Assembly (NCBI RefSeq): GCF_003952265.1
Contig: NZ_CP034438.1
Span: forward strand, 558,001-622,000
DNA length: 64,000 bases
Source: Flaviflexus salsibiostraticola
Lineage (GTDB): Bacteria > Actinomycetota > Actinomycetes > Actinomycetales > Actinomycetaceae
Reading direction: 5' to 3'
The stretch's first letter is position 1; the number at the start of each line of letters is the position of its first letter. The notes beneath the pieces are model-generated. The model was given only the letters and a program-made list of their open reading frames with translations. It made no database searches and was not told the origin of the DNA. The position numbers and the translations under genes are program-made. This document shows positions 43,764 through 52,433 of this stretch, in pieces.

Positions 43764-45235
43764 TGCGTCTGGTGCCGGATCTCTCGCCAGTCGGCTGGTT
43801 CCTGTTCGGAGCGATGGTGCTCCTGATCCTGACCTACCTCTACTTCTGGTGGATGGTGATCAAGGCCAGCGCTCACAAGCATGTCTCTCGTGAGAAGGTC
43901 ACCAACCGGACGCTCACCGCGTCCCTCGCTCACGCGAAGCGCAAGGGGAACACGCATCGCTTCCTGATCCAGATCACCACCAAGGGCGGTGCGCTCTCCG
44001 TCGTCCAGCGTGGCATCGACAACGTTCTCGCTGGCGTCGCCCGCTATCCGGTGCTGCAGAAGGTCGTTTGGGTGGAGATCATCACCGAGGACGCCGATGA
44101 GGTCGCCGCACTCCAGACCCGCTACCGCAACGCCGTCATCCCAGTGACGCCGTACCTACTGCCGACGGACTACCGCACACCGAAGGACACCCGTCTCAAG
44201 GCTCGCGCGCTGGAGTACATGGTCGAGCAGCACCGCGCCACCCCGACGGATTCCTACGTCGTCCACTATGACGAGGAGTCCGTCTTCACGCCCGACAACC
44301 TTGCACGCCTGGTGCACCGTCTGAGCCGTCATCCGGTCGGGATCTCGGAGGGCATGATCTCCTATGGTCTGGACTGGAACGAGACGACGCTGCTGAACAA
44401 AGCGATGGAGTCCAACCGTCCCTTCGGCTGCCACGAGTGCTACTCCGTCATGACCAGCCCACCGCCGATGCACCTGCACGGCTCGAACCTCGTCGTCCGT
44501 CAGGATCTGGAGAACCAGATCGGCTGGGACATCGGCAACCTCGATGGTTCCGCCCTCATCGCGGAAGACCTCGTCTTCGGCCTCGCCGCCTACCTCAAGT
44601 TCGGGAAGAACGTGTTCGGGTGGCACCACACCGAGATGATCGAGCAACCGCCGTTCACCTTGAAGGCCGCCTACAAACAGCGTGAGCGCTGGGTGTTCGG
44701 CGCCATGCAGGCCCTCGCACACATCCGCCAGCAGCCCGACTGGATGCGCCTGTCCCGCAAAGATCGGTGGCACATCAACGTGATCATCCGCCTGCGTGTG
44801 CTGACCTACGCGCTCGGCTTCCCGGTCTCACTGCTCGCGCTCGGCTCCAACGTCGTCATCCTGCTTATCCTTGCCGCCGAGGCTATCCGGGAGGGCACCA
44901 TCACGGTCGTCGCACCTGAACTGACGGTCTACGGCATCATCACGACGATCGGACTCGTGCTCTGGATGGCGGGCACGCAGCTCGGCCTGTTCTACAACCT
45001 CCGCTACACCGGCATGAGCCGCCTGCAGAAGCTCCGCGACCACGTCCTGGTGCTCGTCGTCACGCCGTTCGCTGGTGTCATCGACACCGCCGGCCCGCTC
45101 GTGGCCGTCCTGAAATGGCTCGCCGGTATCCGTGAGGTGGCGTGGAAACCGACCCCGAAGCTCGCCGTGGAGCCGAAACAGCAACCTAAGCGCGTCGCTG
45201 CCGCCGAAGTAGCAGCAGGAGAAAAAGCAGCATGA
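43763..45235 (+). CDS. Membrane glycosyltransferase family 2 (egghead-like)
   Basis: A 490-aa protein with an N-terminal TM helix (about 10-33), a GT-A domain and three C-terminal TM helices. The acidic motif HYDEESVF replaces DxD, the acceptor-side AEDLVFG is present, and the processive signature QRERW (QxxRW) is near residue 313. It would build or transfer sugars at the cytosolic face of the membrane. GTG is the start; the gene overlaps the next one by 4 nt, so the pilin-like protein may be its partner or substrate. Confidence 0.82.
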   Translation: MRLVPDLSPVGWFLFGAMVLLILTYLYFWWMVIKASAHKHVSREKVTNRTLTASLAHAKRKGNTHRFLIQITTKGGALSVVQRGIDNVLAGVARYPVLQKVVWVEIITEDADEVAALQTRYRNAVIPVTPYLLPTDYRTPKDTRLKARALEYMVEQHRATPTDSYVVHYDEESVFTPDNLARLVHRLSRHPVGISEGMISYGLDWNETTLLNKAMESNRPFGCHECYSVMTSPPPMHLHGSNLVVRQDLENQIGWDIGNLDGSALIAEDLVFGLAAYLKFGKNVFGWHHTEMIEQPPFTLKAAYKQRERWVFGAMQALAHIRQQPDWMRLSRKDRWHINVIIRLRVLTYALGFPVSLLALGSNVVILLILAAEAIREGTITVVAPELTVYGIITTIGLVLWMAGTQLGLFYNLRYTGMSRLQKLRDHVLVLVVTPFAGVIDTAGPLVAVLKWLAGIREVAWKPTPKLAVEPKQQPKRVAAAEVAAGEKAA

Positions 45236-45909
45236 GCAGTTACCACCAGCAACGAGAAACCCGCAGCCGGATCATCTTCACCGTCCTGATCATCGCCGTC
45301 ACCGTCGGCATCACCTACGGCCTCATCCGGCTCACCCTGCCAAGCCTCACCGGCCAGACCACGACCACGAAGGACGACTCCACCTCCCAGACCGCCGAAA
45401 AGCAGGAAGAGGAGAAGGATCTGCCTCGCGGCGACGCCAAGCGCGTTGCCGACCTCGACCGCCTCGCCGCAGCACTCAAGACCTACAAAGAACAGCACGG
45501 CGGGTATCCGATCAGCACCGGCACCTGCGCAGGCGGGAGCTTCGACAGCGACGCCGATCTCGGCTTCCTTGCCGACCTGGAACGGGAAGCCGTCATCGAC
45601 GCTATCCCACGCGACCCCGCAGGCATCGCCAAGACCACCAAGACAGCGCAGGGCACGGATGCGGCCAGCACCGAGGACTGCGACACCATGTACGGCGCGA
45701 AGCACTACCTCTACTACTCCAACGGCACCAAGTTCGCCCTCATCGCCAGCGTCGACGACGCCGACGCCATCCCCGACAACGCCGCAGGCGTCTACCTCGC
45801 GGAAGGCGACCGCGAATGGTTCGACGGCTCAGCCCTCATCGCCGACTGGCACTGGAGCCGCAACGTCTACATCGTCAGCAACCAGAAGCTCGCAGAACCC
45901 GCGAAATAG
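45232..45909 (+). CDS. Pilin-like membrane-anchored protein
   Basis: A 225-aa protein with one TM helix (about 14-35), a Thr/Ser/Glu/Lys-rich linker (38-62), and an extracellular domain of the pseudopilin kind: RVADLDRLAAALKTYKEQHG then YPISTGTCAGG, with Cys pairing to DCDTMY. It lacks the prepilin peptidase motif, so it is a signal-anchor protein, not a processed pilin. Overlaps the glycosyltransferase (ATGA). The linker is a good glycosylation target. Confidence 0.7.
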   Translation: MSSYHQQRETRSRIIFTVLIIAVTVGITYGLIRLTLPSLTGQTTTTKDDSTSQTAEKQEEEKDLPRGDAKRVADLDRLAAALKTYKEQHGGYPISTGTCAGGSFDSDADLGFLADLEREAVIDAIPRDPAGIAKTTKTAQGTDAASTEDCDTMYGAKHYLYYSNGTKFALIASVDDADAIPDNAAGVYLAEGDREWFDGSALIADWHWSRNVYIVSNQKLAEPAK

Positions 45910-46091
45910 TCCTCGTCTGTAGAAGAGCCTGCACGGTCAGAGACGCTCAACGGATCAGGGCAAATCACGCTTCGATTGCTTCAGCTGGAAACACCACGAC
46001 GGAGCCGTCACGGCCCCGCTCAATCTCGCTGTCTACCTCACTTTCAGCTTCCAGCTAGGTCCAGTCACCCTGTTGCACGATGCAACGTGAT

Positions 46092-46562
46092 CTAGCCGAG
46101 CCCGTAAAGGGTGGCTGCTCGCCGCACCCGCTTCGGCCACGGCGCCAGCGTCGCCATCCGGTACCTCAGCCACAGGTCGACGAGCACTGCCTGGTCAGTC
46201 ACGATCTGCACAGCCTGTCGAGTCGCCTGACCCCACGTATGGCGCGGTCGGAGCCCGGCGCCGTCGAGGTAGTCCGCAATCGTCGCTCCGCCGTAGGGGC
46301 GGAGGGCGATCCCTTCGAACAGCTCCCCTCGAACGTCGATCAGGTGCTCACGCAGCGTATGCGCCATCCAGTGCGGCCACCGATGCGCTGTGGAGTCGTC
46401 TTCGAGCTGGGCGATGACGATGTAGGGATCACGTTGACAGTCTTCACACGCACGGTCATCGGCGAACATCGGACGGCGAGCCTGATGGGCTGCACTGTCA
46501 CGCCACGATTGCAGCGCCCGGTCCAGCTTCTCGTCCCAGGACGGGTATGGCTCGGCGTTCAT
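46092..46562 (-). CDS. Hypothetical 156-aa protein
   Basis: ATG 46562 overlaps the final base of the upstream gene stop, so the two are translated in a coupled way. A CEDCQ pair near residue 38 and a Trp-rich WPHWMAHTLREHL stretch are visible. No family is recognised. Typical of small accessory genes in actinobacterial integrative elements. Confidence 0.6.
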   Translation of the reverse strand: MNAEPYPSWDEKLDRALQSWRDSAAHQARRPMFADDRACEDCQRDPYIVIAQLEDDSTAHRWPHWMAHTLREHLIDVRGELFEGIALRPYGGATIADYLDGAGLRPRHTWGQATRQAVQIVTDQAVLVDLWLRYRMATLAPWPKRVRRAATLYGLG

Positions 46563-46993
46563 CAGCAGGCAGACGTCGCGATGTAGTTCGGTTCCAGCGC
46601 CACCGTCTTCGGCAGCGTGCCCGGGTCGAAGCGCCGACTCAGCTCGATCCGCTCCTCCAGCTCCGGAGTCAGCCACGAGTGCACCTCCAGCGGATACCCC
46701 ATCCAGAACAGTCGCTTCACGACGGGCTTGTACCAGCAGGCCACCCGGGTCTGTCCCTCGAAGATGGTGAACTCGGCGTGCAGCGACCGGGCATGCGACG
46801 TCGACCCGATTACCCGGATCGGATGCGCCAGGTCGATGCAGAAGTCCGAGATGAAGGAGCACGACGAGGTGTGCCCACCAACAGAAACGACCCGAGTCGA
46901 GATACTCGGGTCGTTATCGAAGATGGCGGTACTCGCCGCAATGGAGTTCTTGCCATAGTCGGCAAGGCGGAGGTAGTGGAGGCGCTTAGGCAT
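46562..46993 (-). CDS. Hypothetical 143-aa protein
   Basis: ATG 46993 has AAGGAG 9 nt upstream. A soluble, mostly beta/alpha protein without TM segments or signal. No family recognised. It is first in a two-gene unit with the 46092 gene (1-nt overlap). Confidence 0.6.
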   Translation of the reverse strand: MPKRLHYLRLADYGKNSIAASTAIFDNDPSISTRVVSVGGHTSSCSFISDFCIDLAHPIRVIGSTSHARSLHAEFTIFEGQTRVACWYKPVVKRLFWMGYPLEVHSWLTPELEERIELSRRFDPGTLPKTVALEPNYIATSAC

Positions 46994-47108
46994 AGCGGAG
47001 GGCTCCTTCCGGGAGGGTAGGGACGAGGAACATACCGTCCTCCCCCGGGCCAAGCCCAGTCCGGCAGTAGCCGCCCCAAAGCGCCCGTAGGAGTCCCATC
47101 CGGCGGCC

Positions 47109-47912
47109 TCAGCCGGAGTACCCCCGGTGCGTGTTTTCCTTGATGAACGCCATCAGAGACTCGCGTGAGATGTACTTCCGGCTGCCGATCTTCGTGTGCT
47201 CAATGTCCCCACGGTTCGTCAGCTCGTAGACAGCCGAGTAGGGAATCCCCAGCGCCTTGCCCGCGTCCTTGAGCGACAGCAGCATCGGGCCGGACTCTGA
47301 GAGCAGGTTCGGTCGGATCACCGTTGTCTGTTCGGCTTCGACCACTTCGACTTCCGATGCCACGTCCTTCCAGGAGCCGAAGTAGCCATACGGACGGCTC
47401 AACTCCTCCTGCACCTTCTTCGCCGCGTCCTCTTCATCCGTGGCACGCACCCACCGCTCGGCGACCTGCACGCGTGTCACCACGACCTTGTACCTCACGT
47501 ACGTCTCCTGCTTCTGCACCTGCCGGGTGCGCGGCTTCTTCGAAGACTTTCCAGACCTCGTGCGCTGAACACGACGCATCGCCCGCACCGTCGCCCCGAC
47601 ATGCTCGTCGTCGACAACGGCGGCACCAGGTTGCTGCGGTGCTCGAGCAGGTGACGGTGGAGCTTCATCCTCTTCGGCCGGCTCCGGCCACACACGGCCT
47701 TGCTCCGTCGGCTCGGCTCGCCAGGACGCGCCATGCCCGCTGATACGCACCAGCCCCCGGCTAGCAAGCACTCGCGCCGTGATCCGGTGCATGTACGAGT
47801 CGTTCGGATACACCCCGTCAGGGCAGCCGCTCTGAATCCACTCGAGCACCGCGACCTGCGCTGGATTGAGCTTGATCGTGCTGCGACCAAGGCGCTCGGA
47901 ATCGCGACTCAC
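47109..47912 (-). CDS. Excisionase-like helix-turn-helix protein
   Basis: A 267-aa protein. The C-terminal 55 residues are an HTH_17/excisionase domain (LLSLKDAGKALGIPYSAVYE ... HTKIGSRKYISRESLMAFI). The N-terminus has another helical DNA-contact-like part (LNPAQVAVLEWIQSG), and a basic linker lies between. GTG 47912 follows the upstream stop by 7 nt. In mobile elements such proteins direct excision or regulate transcription; no integrase is seen nearby. Confidence 0.72.
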   Translation of the reverse strand: MSRDSERLGRSTIKLNPAQVAVLEWIQSGCPDGVYPNDSYMHRITARVLASRGLVRISGHGASWRAEPTEQGRVWPEPAEEDEAPPSPARAPQQPGAAVVDDEHVGATVRAMRRVQRTRSGKSSKKPRTRQVQKQETYVRYKVVVTRVQVAERWVRATDEEDAAKKVQEELSRPYGYFGSWKDVASEVEVVEAEQTTVIRPNLLSESGPMLLSLKDAGKALGIPYSAVYELTNRGDIEHTKIGSRKYISRESLMAFIKENTHRGYSG

Positions 47913-47919
47913 AGCAGCA

Positions 47920-48501
47920 TCACCATTCCGGCAGTACCGAGTGCCAGGCATGCCCCGGAGGCAACCCGACGCGCTCCTCCTGCGCGAAGTCCCGGTAGTG
48001 CTCTGGCAGCAGCACCGGCGCCTCCGACTCGTCGACTAGCAACAGATCCCAGCGATCTTCATAGCGCTCGAACGTCGAGAGCAGCACGCGTGACCGCTCG
48101 ACCGGGGCGTTCCGCTTGCCCGGTTCGACCCCGGCCTCGGTGAGCCAGTTCATGTGCTCGATCCAGGCTGCAGCGGCGACGTGAGAGCGCGGCACGACGA
48201 AGTTCCGTGGTGGCAGGGCGAGGTCGTGCGGCACGGCCACCATGACGTAGTACTCCCGCTCGTGCTGGCTCGGACCTTGCGACTTCGATCCAAGCGGCCA
48301 GCTGATCGACCTCCACGCCGACCCACGCGCCGTCTTCACCTGAATCTCGACCATCCGACGGTTATCCGGGTCGGCAAGCACGGCGAGGATGTCTGTGCGT
48401 TCCAGACCGTCACGAGTCAGTGCCGGCGCCCAGCCACGTCGGGCCAGCTCCGCCGCAACGTGATGCTCCCCGATGGTCTTCGTCTGCTTGGTATCCGCCA
48501 C
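47920..48501 (-). CDS. PD-(D/E)XK-like nuclease domain protein
   Basis: A 193-aa protein starting at GTG 48501. GEHHVAAELARRGW followed by ERTDILAV and VEIQVKTARG gives the restriction-endonuclease-like pattern Glu..Asp..E-x-Q-x-K found in Holliday-junction-resolvase-like and intron-type nucleases. Substrate unknown. It is first in a pair with the excisionase-like gene and is divergent from the DUF3024 gene. Confidence 0.65.
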   Translation of the reverse strand: MADTKQTKTIGEHHVAAELARRGWAPALTRDGLERTDILAVLADPDNRRMVEIQVKTARGSAWRSISWPLGSKSQGPSQHEREYYVMVAVPHDLALPPRNFVVPRSHVAAAAWIEHMNWLTEAGVEPGKRNAPVERSRVLLSTFERYEDRWDLLLVDESEAPVLLPEHYRDFAQEERVGLPPGHAWHSVLPEW

Positions 48502-48543
48502 AGCTTCGAGGCTACCGAGGAGATCGGACAGCAGAATGGACGT

Positions 48544-48906
48544 ATGGCTATGCCCGAGACCGACCTGCTGCGCATCGGCCGCTGGTGCCGTGAACGCGTG
48601 CCCGAGCACCTGTGGGATCAGGTGCGGGTAGAAGCCGAGATTGCCGATCGGCACGTCACGATCATCGAGACGCGGCCGCCGTGGGACGGGCAGGGCGACT
48701 GGACACGGTTCCCGGTCGCCCGTCTCCGCTACACCGTCAAGACCGGCCAGTGGAGCATCTACTGGCGCGACCGTCACATGAAGTTCCACGAGTACACCCG
48801 CAAGCGCCCGACGAAGAACGTCCAGAGCCTGCTCGACTACATCGGCAGCCACCAGGATCCGATCTTCTGGGGGGTGAAGCCTCCGCTGGTGTGTCGGTGG
48901 TGCTGA
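48544..48906 (+). CDS. DUF3024 domain-containing protein
   Basis: A 120-aa protein with the DUF3024 pattern: an N-terminal helix (RIGRWCRERVP), RPPWDG, and FPVARLRYTVKTGQWSIYWRDRHMKFHEY. Function unknown. The start is ATG 48544 or 48550; neither has a clear ribosome site, so leaderless initiation is possible. Confidence 0.75.
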   Translation: MAMPETDLLRIGRWCRERVPEHLWDQVRVEAEIADRHVTIIETRPPWDGQGDWTRFPVARLRYTVKTGQWSIYWRDRHMKFHEYTRKRPTKNVQSLLDYIGSHQDPIFWGVKPPLVCRWC

Positions 48907-48950
48907 CTACCGTTGCCTGTAGAGGCATCTGAGCTGACAGGAGTACACGC

Positions 48951-49646
48951 ATGGCACTGCCGAGCATCGCCCGGCGTCACGGCACGAAGAAGGTCGTGAT
49001 CATCCGGCACGAGGGCACCGAAGATGAAGCCCGCACCGAGGTCGAGGCCATGATCCAGGCCGAGAGCGGGTTCTTCGACGTCACCACGCCCATCTACGAG
49101 GGCGACGTCGTCGAGATCCCCGACCCGCGCGGCGGCATCGACCGTCGGCTCGCTGCCGAAGTGCACGTCAACGACTACGGCTCGAAGGAGCTGCATCACA
49201 CCCAGGTGAAATGGGGAAAGGCGCCGGCTGCACGAACAGCTCCGGTGCGTCGTCTGTCGATCGAGCATCTGCATCCTGAGGTGATCAGTGCTGCGAGCGA
49301 CCTGTTCGCAGACGGGCACTACTCGAGCGCCGTCTACGAAGCCTTCAAGTCCATCGAGGTCCGTGTACGCCAGCTCACCGGCATCGACAAGTCCGGCGCG
49401 GCCCTCATGGGCGATGCATTCGGCGGCAAGGAGCCGAGGCTGTCGGTCGCTACCGCGCCGGGGCGGAGCGGCGTCGACGAACAGGAGGGCTTCTTGTCAT
49501 TGTTCCGCGGCTCCATGCTCGCCGTACGCAATCCGAAGGCTCACGAGCTCGCCAAGGACGATGACCCCAGGCACGCGCTTGAGTACCTCGGACTGGCGAG
49601 CCTGCTCCACCGCCGACTCGATTCCGCAGCATCGTCACGCTCTTGA
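48951..49646 (+). CDS. TIGR02391 (Ymh) family protein
   Basis: A 231-aa protein. The N-terminal 90 residues are an alpha/beta region (KKVVIIRHEGTEDEART), and the C-terminal part is TIGR02391: LHPEVISAASDLFADGHYSSAVYEAFKSIE, then LTGIDKSG, and MLAVRNPKAHE. The family is found on mobile elements and beside defence genes; its role is not known. GGAG lies 8 nt before ATG. Confidence 0.85.
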   Translation: MALPSIARRHGTKKVVIIRHEGTEDEARTEVEAMIQAESGFFDVTTPIYEGDVVEIPDPRGGIDRRLAAEVHVNDYGSKELHHTQVKWGKAPAARTAPVRRLSIEHLHPEVISAASDLFADGHYSSAVYEAFKSIEVRVRQLTGIDKSGAALMGDAFGGKEPRLSVATAPGRSGVDEQEGFLSLFRGSMLAVRNPKAHELAKDDDPRHALEYLGLASLLHRRLDSAASSRS

Positions 49647-49743
49647 TCGCTCGGTCAGTGCCACTCGCTACGCTTGCCGCCATGACTTCCGTTCCGCACC
49701 TACCCTGCCCACCGGGCGGGAGTTGTACCGGAAGGAAGTACGC

Positions 49744-49947
49744 ATGGCTGAGAACACCTGGCCGCTGAAGAACAAGCTCCCGGAGGGCTACGAGCTCTTC
49801 ACGAAGGCTGACCTGCTGGAGTTCCTGAGCGAGGTCGACGACGAGACGCCGATCTGGCTCAACAACTACTGGCAGCCCGTACGTCAGATCACGCAGCGCC
49901 CGATGGAGTTCCTGGCAATCCGCCCGGATGGCGTGCATATCGCGTAG
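49744..49947 (+). CDS. Hypothetical 67-aa protein
   Basis: ATG 49744 has GGAAGG 7 nt upstream. A short acidic, Trp-containing protein (ELFTKADLLEFLSEVDDETP) without TM segment. It precedes a strong terminator. No family recognised. Confidence 0.6.
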   Translation: MAENTWPLKNKLPEGYELFTKADLLEFLSEVDDETPIWLNNYWQPVRQITQRPMEFLAIRPDGVHIA

Positions 49948-49958
49948 GCCAGAACACA

Positions 49959-49991
49959 AAGCGCCCGCATCTTGACCCGATGCGGGCGCTT
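49959..49991. terminator. Bidirectional terminator
   Basis: A 13-bp perfect stem (49959-49971 with 49979-49991), 7-nt loop, between the convergent 49744 gene and the prepilin gene at 50016. Confidence 0.75.
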
Positions 49992-50015
49992 CCACGATGT
50001 GCACACCGGGGCGGG

Positions 50016-51185
50016 CTACAGCGCCCGACCGGTCGACGTCGATGCATTTGGCGCGCCATTCCATATCCAGTTCGGCGAATCTCCATCCGCGAATGTATGT
50101 AGTGTGGCGTCTTTTGTGATCATGAGGCCGGTCTGATCCAGCCAATCAGTAGATGTCCATCCGATTGCATCGATGTTGACACGCACGGCCAAATACCCGC
50201 TCGACGTTGCAGTTATCGTTTGACTAAGTCGCTTCCACTCGCCCTGTGGCATGGAAGTAACCGGACCGTTACTGCTCCCTTGCAGCCAGGTAGATCCGTC
50301 ATGAATTCTGCTACGAATCAGTACGTTGGCTTCGCGCGAAGTCCTCACCCATGCAGAGATGGTGATTGTCTCGCCAGCTGCAACTGGGACGGAGGTTGCA
50401 GCTGAGCCAAAAGATGAGACGTCCTGGTTCATATACCAGTCCACACCGCGACCGTAACCGACAGAACCGCTTGAAACAGTTGCACGCATGTACGAGTCTA
50501 TGCCAGCAGGTCCATCGCCGTCCGTAGGGAACGATCGCGCCCAGCCCCAGCGAGTCTGCATTTCCGCACTAGAGCCGCCCTGGATCATCCGCGGATTCAA
50601 CACGAGATTGGTAATCGCTGCCACTCCGCCGCTGCCATGTCCAGCGCACGCGCCCTCAGTGGGTGTCGTCTGCGTGTTCGATACATAGGCGCTCTTGTTG
50701 CCGACGGTAACGGTGGCGCACCAGGTCGCTGGAGTCGATGAGCTCAGGGCGCGGTACTGATACGTCGTGGAATCAGTATCTTCAATGTCAACGTCGGCGA
50801 GGGAGCTGGGGTAGCTGTCGCCGTGTTCCACGGCGTAGAGCGCCACCGCATCGGACACCTGTTTCGCTGCCGACATTGCCGCGGAGGTTCGCGCGCGGTC
50901 TTGGATACCGTTGTAGGCGGCGATCGAGATCGCGGCCAGAATCGCGATCACGACAATGACAATCAGAAGCTCGACAATAGTGAAGCCGCGTCGCAGAGCC
51001 GGGCCAGCAAGCCTCCCTGAACTATGAGGCAGTTGCCTCACTTGCTGCCCCGACACCAAAGCGTCACGCGATCTCACGCGCGTGAACCTCTCGTTACGCG
51101 AATGGGGGGGGGTGAGGCTACTTGAACACGCGCCGGCACGTCGCGCTTGGCTTAGTGTCTGGATATTGGTGTTCGTACGCTTCAT
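50016..51185 (-). CDS. Prepilin-like protein with C-terminal carbohydrate-binding-like domain
   Basis: A 389-aa frame. A class III-type prepilin signal (RRGFTIVELLIVIVVIAIL) is at about residues 66-84, followed by a pilin helix and Tyr/Cys-containing beta domain to about 165, then a jelly-roll lectin/CBM-like domain (NLVLNPRMIQGG to DSPNWIWNGAPNAS). It should be processed and displayed outside the cell. ATG 51185 sits 5 nt after a predicted transcription start; a nine-C tract (sense) lies in frame before the signal. GTG 51077, past the tract with GAGAGG upstream, is the alternative start. Confidence 0.82.
   Translation of the reverse strand: MKRTNTNIQTLSQARRAGACSSSLTPPHSRNERFTRVRSRDALVSGQQVRQLPHSSGRLAGPALRRGFTIVELLIVIVVIAILAAISIAAYNGIQDRARTSAAMSAAKQVSDAVALYAVEHGDSYPSSLADVDIEDTDSTTYQYRALSSSTPATWCATVTVGNKSAYVSNTQTTPTEGACAGHGSGGVAAITNLVLNPRMIQGGSSAEMQTRWGWARSFPTDGDGPAGIDSYMRATVSSGSVGYGRGVDWYMNQDVSSFGSAATSVPVAAGETITISAWVRTSREANVLIRSRIHDGSTWLQGSSNGPVTSMPQGEWKRLSQTITATSSGYLAVRVNIDAIGWTSTDWLDQTGLMITKDATLHTFADGDSPNWIWNGAPNASTSTGRAL
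51104..51112. repeat. G9/C9 homopolymer tract in the prepilin leader
   Basis: Nine consecutive G on the plus strand (C in the sense of the prepilin gene). It is one of only two such runs noticed in the window; the other is also at a prepilin gene. Confidence 0.7.
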
Positions 51186-51197
51186 AAACTACCAATG

Positions 51198-51226
51198 ACT
51201 ATGAAGCACGAGCATTTTGTCGTCAA
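51198..51226 (-). promoter_or_regulatory. Promoter of the 50016 prepilin gene
   Basis: Minus strand TTGACG (51221-51226), 17-bp spacer, CATAGT (51198-51203). The expected start is near 51191, about 5 nt before ATG 51185. Confidence 0.45.
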
Positions 51227-51269
51227 CGAACAGTGCTACGTAAAATTGACAACAGGCGCAACAGAACTA

Positions 51270-51298
51270 TTGCACTTTTTCAAAGAGTGAGGTATAAG
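51270..51298 (+). promoter_or_regulatory. Promoter of the RHH gene
   Basis: TTGCAC (51270-51275), 17-bp spacer, TATAAG (51293-51298). Transcription from about 51305 leaves a leader of 118 nt before the ATG at 51423. A perfect TTGACA at 51246-51251 precedes it. Confidence 0.55.
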
Positions 51299-51422
51299 TA
51301 GGCGCAGAGTTTAGAGCGTTCGCTTTAGTGGACAGTTCAAACTCACACTCGTTCTCGCACTGCGGCCTCCCACGTGATCCACCCAGGATCGCGGGCCGCA
51401 CACGAGAAGGAGGTCTCGCATC

Positions 51423-51746
51423 ATGAGCGAGCACATCCCGCCTGGGTATGGCGGTGCCGCCTACAAGGTGCTGACCGTTCGCACCAGCGAGGACACTCGA
51501 GCGCAGCTCGAAGTCCTCGCCCAGTTGAACGAGCGCAGCGTTACCGAGGAAACTCGGATCGCCCTGGAGCACTGGGTTGACAAGTCCAAGTCCGACCCGG
51601 CAGTGCTCAGGCGTGCCGAGCAGGTGAGGGCGGAGATCGAGCGCGAGGCAGAGACCAAGCGCAACGCCATCGCCGCTGTCCTCGGCAGCAAGCCGAGCAC
51701 CAAGGCCTCCCCCAGGCCAACTAAGCAGGCGTCGCAAGACGCCTGA
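51423..51746 (+). CDS. Ribbon-helix-helix-like DNA-binding protein
   Basis: A 107-aa protein with a strand-helix-helix pattern at about residues 15-55 (VLTVRTSEDTRAQLEVLAQL, then SVTEETRIALEHWV) and a charged helical C-terminus. This fits Arc/ParG-type regulators used for plasmid stability or autoregulation. AAGGAGG lies 11 nt before ATG. Followed by a strong stem-loop. Confidence 0.72.
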   Translation: MSEHIPPGYGGAAYKVLTVRTSEDTRAQLEVLAQLNERSVTEETRIALEHWVDKSKSDPAVLRRAEQVRAEIEREAETKRNAIAAVLGSKPSTKASPRPTKQASQDA

Positions 51747-51753
51747 CCCACAC

Positions 51754-51806
51754 GGTGGCCGCGCCCGGGATCGAGAACGTACGAGTTCTCTCCCGGGCCG
51801 GCCACC
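51754..51806 (+). terminator. Bulged stem-loop, copy 1 of a repeated intergenic element
   Basis: Stem GGTGGCC/GGCCACC (51754-51760 with 51800-51806), CCCGGGA/TCCCGGG (51764-51770 with 51791-51797), TC bulge, then GAGAAC/GTTCTC (51773-51778 with 51785-51790). It lies 8 nt past the RHH stop. A second copy is at 52964. Confidence 0.7.
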
Positions 51807-51896
51807 ACAACCACCCAATGCATCTCGTTGCTGCGCTGCGGCTCAGACGGGGAACCATCCAGGTTCGCCGGCCGCTTGCAGTAAGGAGAAGCAGTC

Positions 51897-52433
51897 ATGG
51901 CCAGAGGGATCTACGTCCCAGCCGAAGCGAGCGAACCGCTCGAGGAGCGTCAGTTCGTCGGACTGGAGGACTACCAGCGGGCCGTCGATGGGTGGATCGA
52001 GGCGGTCGACGTGCCCGACCTCGGCGTCACCATCTACATCAACGAGGAAGGGCTGCTCCGGCATCTCGACTTCAACAGCAGGGCAACGTTCCTGTGGTGG
52101 CACTACGTCCCGGAAGCTCGCCAGCAGGCGATGCTCGTCGGCAACGCTGTCATCGTCGGGATGCCCGACAAGAACGGCGACTCCACCGACGTTCCCGAAG
52201 CGGCCTTCCGGCTGCTGATGCAGCACGCTCGGTATGCGGTTGTCCTGCAGCTCGAGGACGGCTCCTTGCTCGGCATGAAACACGCCTATGACGACTTCTT
52301 CGAAGCCATCATGTGGGCCTCCGTCATCGAGCAGCGGCGGGACGACGTGGAGAGCACACTGATCATCGCGTGGGACGAGCTCCCGAGCGAAGCACGCGAC
52401 GCGATCGAGGCGAAGCGGGAAGTGGAGCCGTGA
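51897..52433 (+). CDS. DUF3846-like protein
   Basis: A 178-aa protein with the DUF3846 outline: IYVPAEASEPLEERQFVGLEDYQRAVDG at the start, IYINEEGLLRHLDFN, and AMLVGNAVIVGMPD. Proteins of this family are common in actinophages and integrative elements; the function is unknown. AAGGAG is 7 nt before ATG. Overlaps the next paralogue by 4 nt. Confidence 0.75.
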   Translation: MARGIYVPAEASEPLEERQFVGLEDYQRAVDGWIEAVDVPDLGVTIYINEEGLLRHLDFNSRATFLWWHYVPEARQQAMLVGNAVIVGMPDKNGDSTDVPEAAFRLLMQHARYAVVLQLEDGSLLGMKHAYDDFFEAIMWASVIEQRRDDVESTLIIAWDELPSEARDAIEAKREVEP

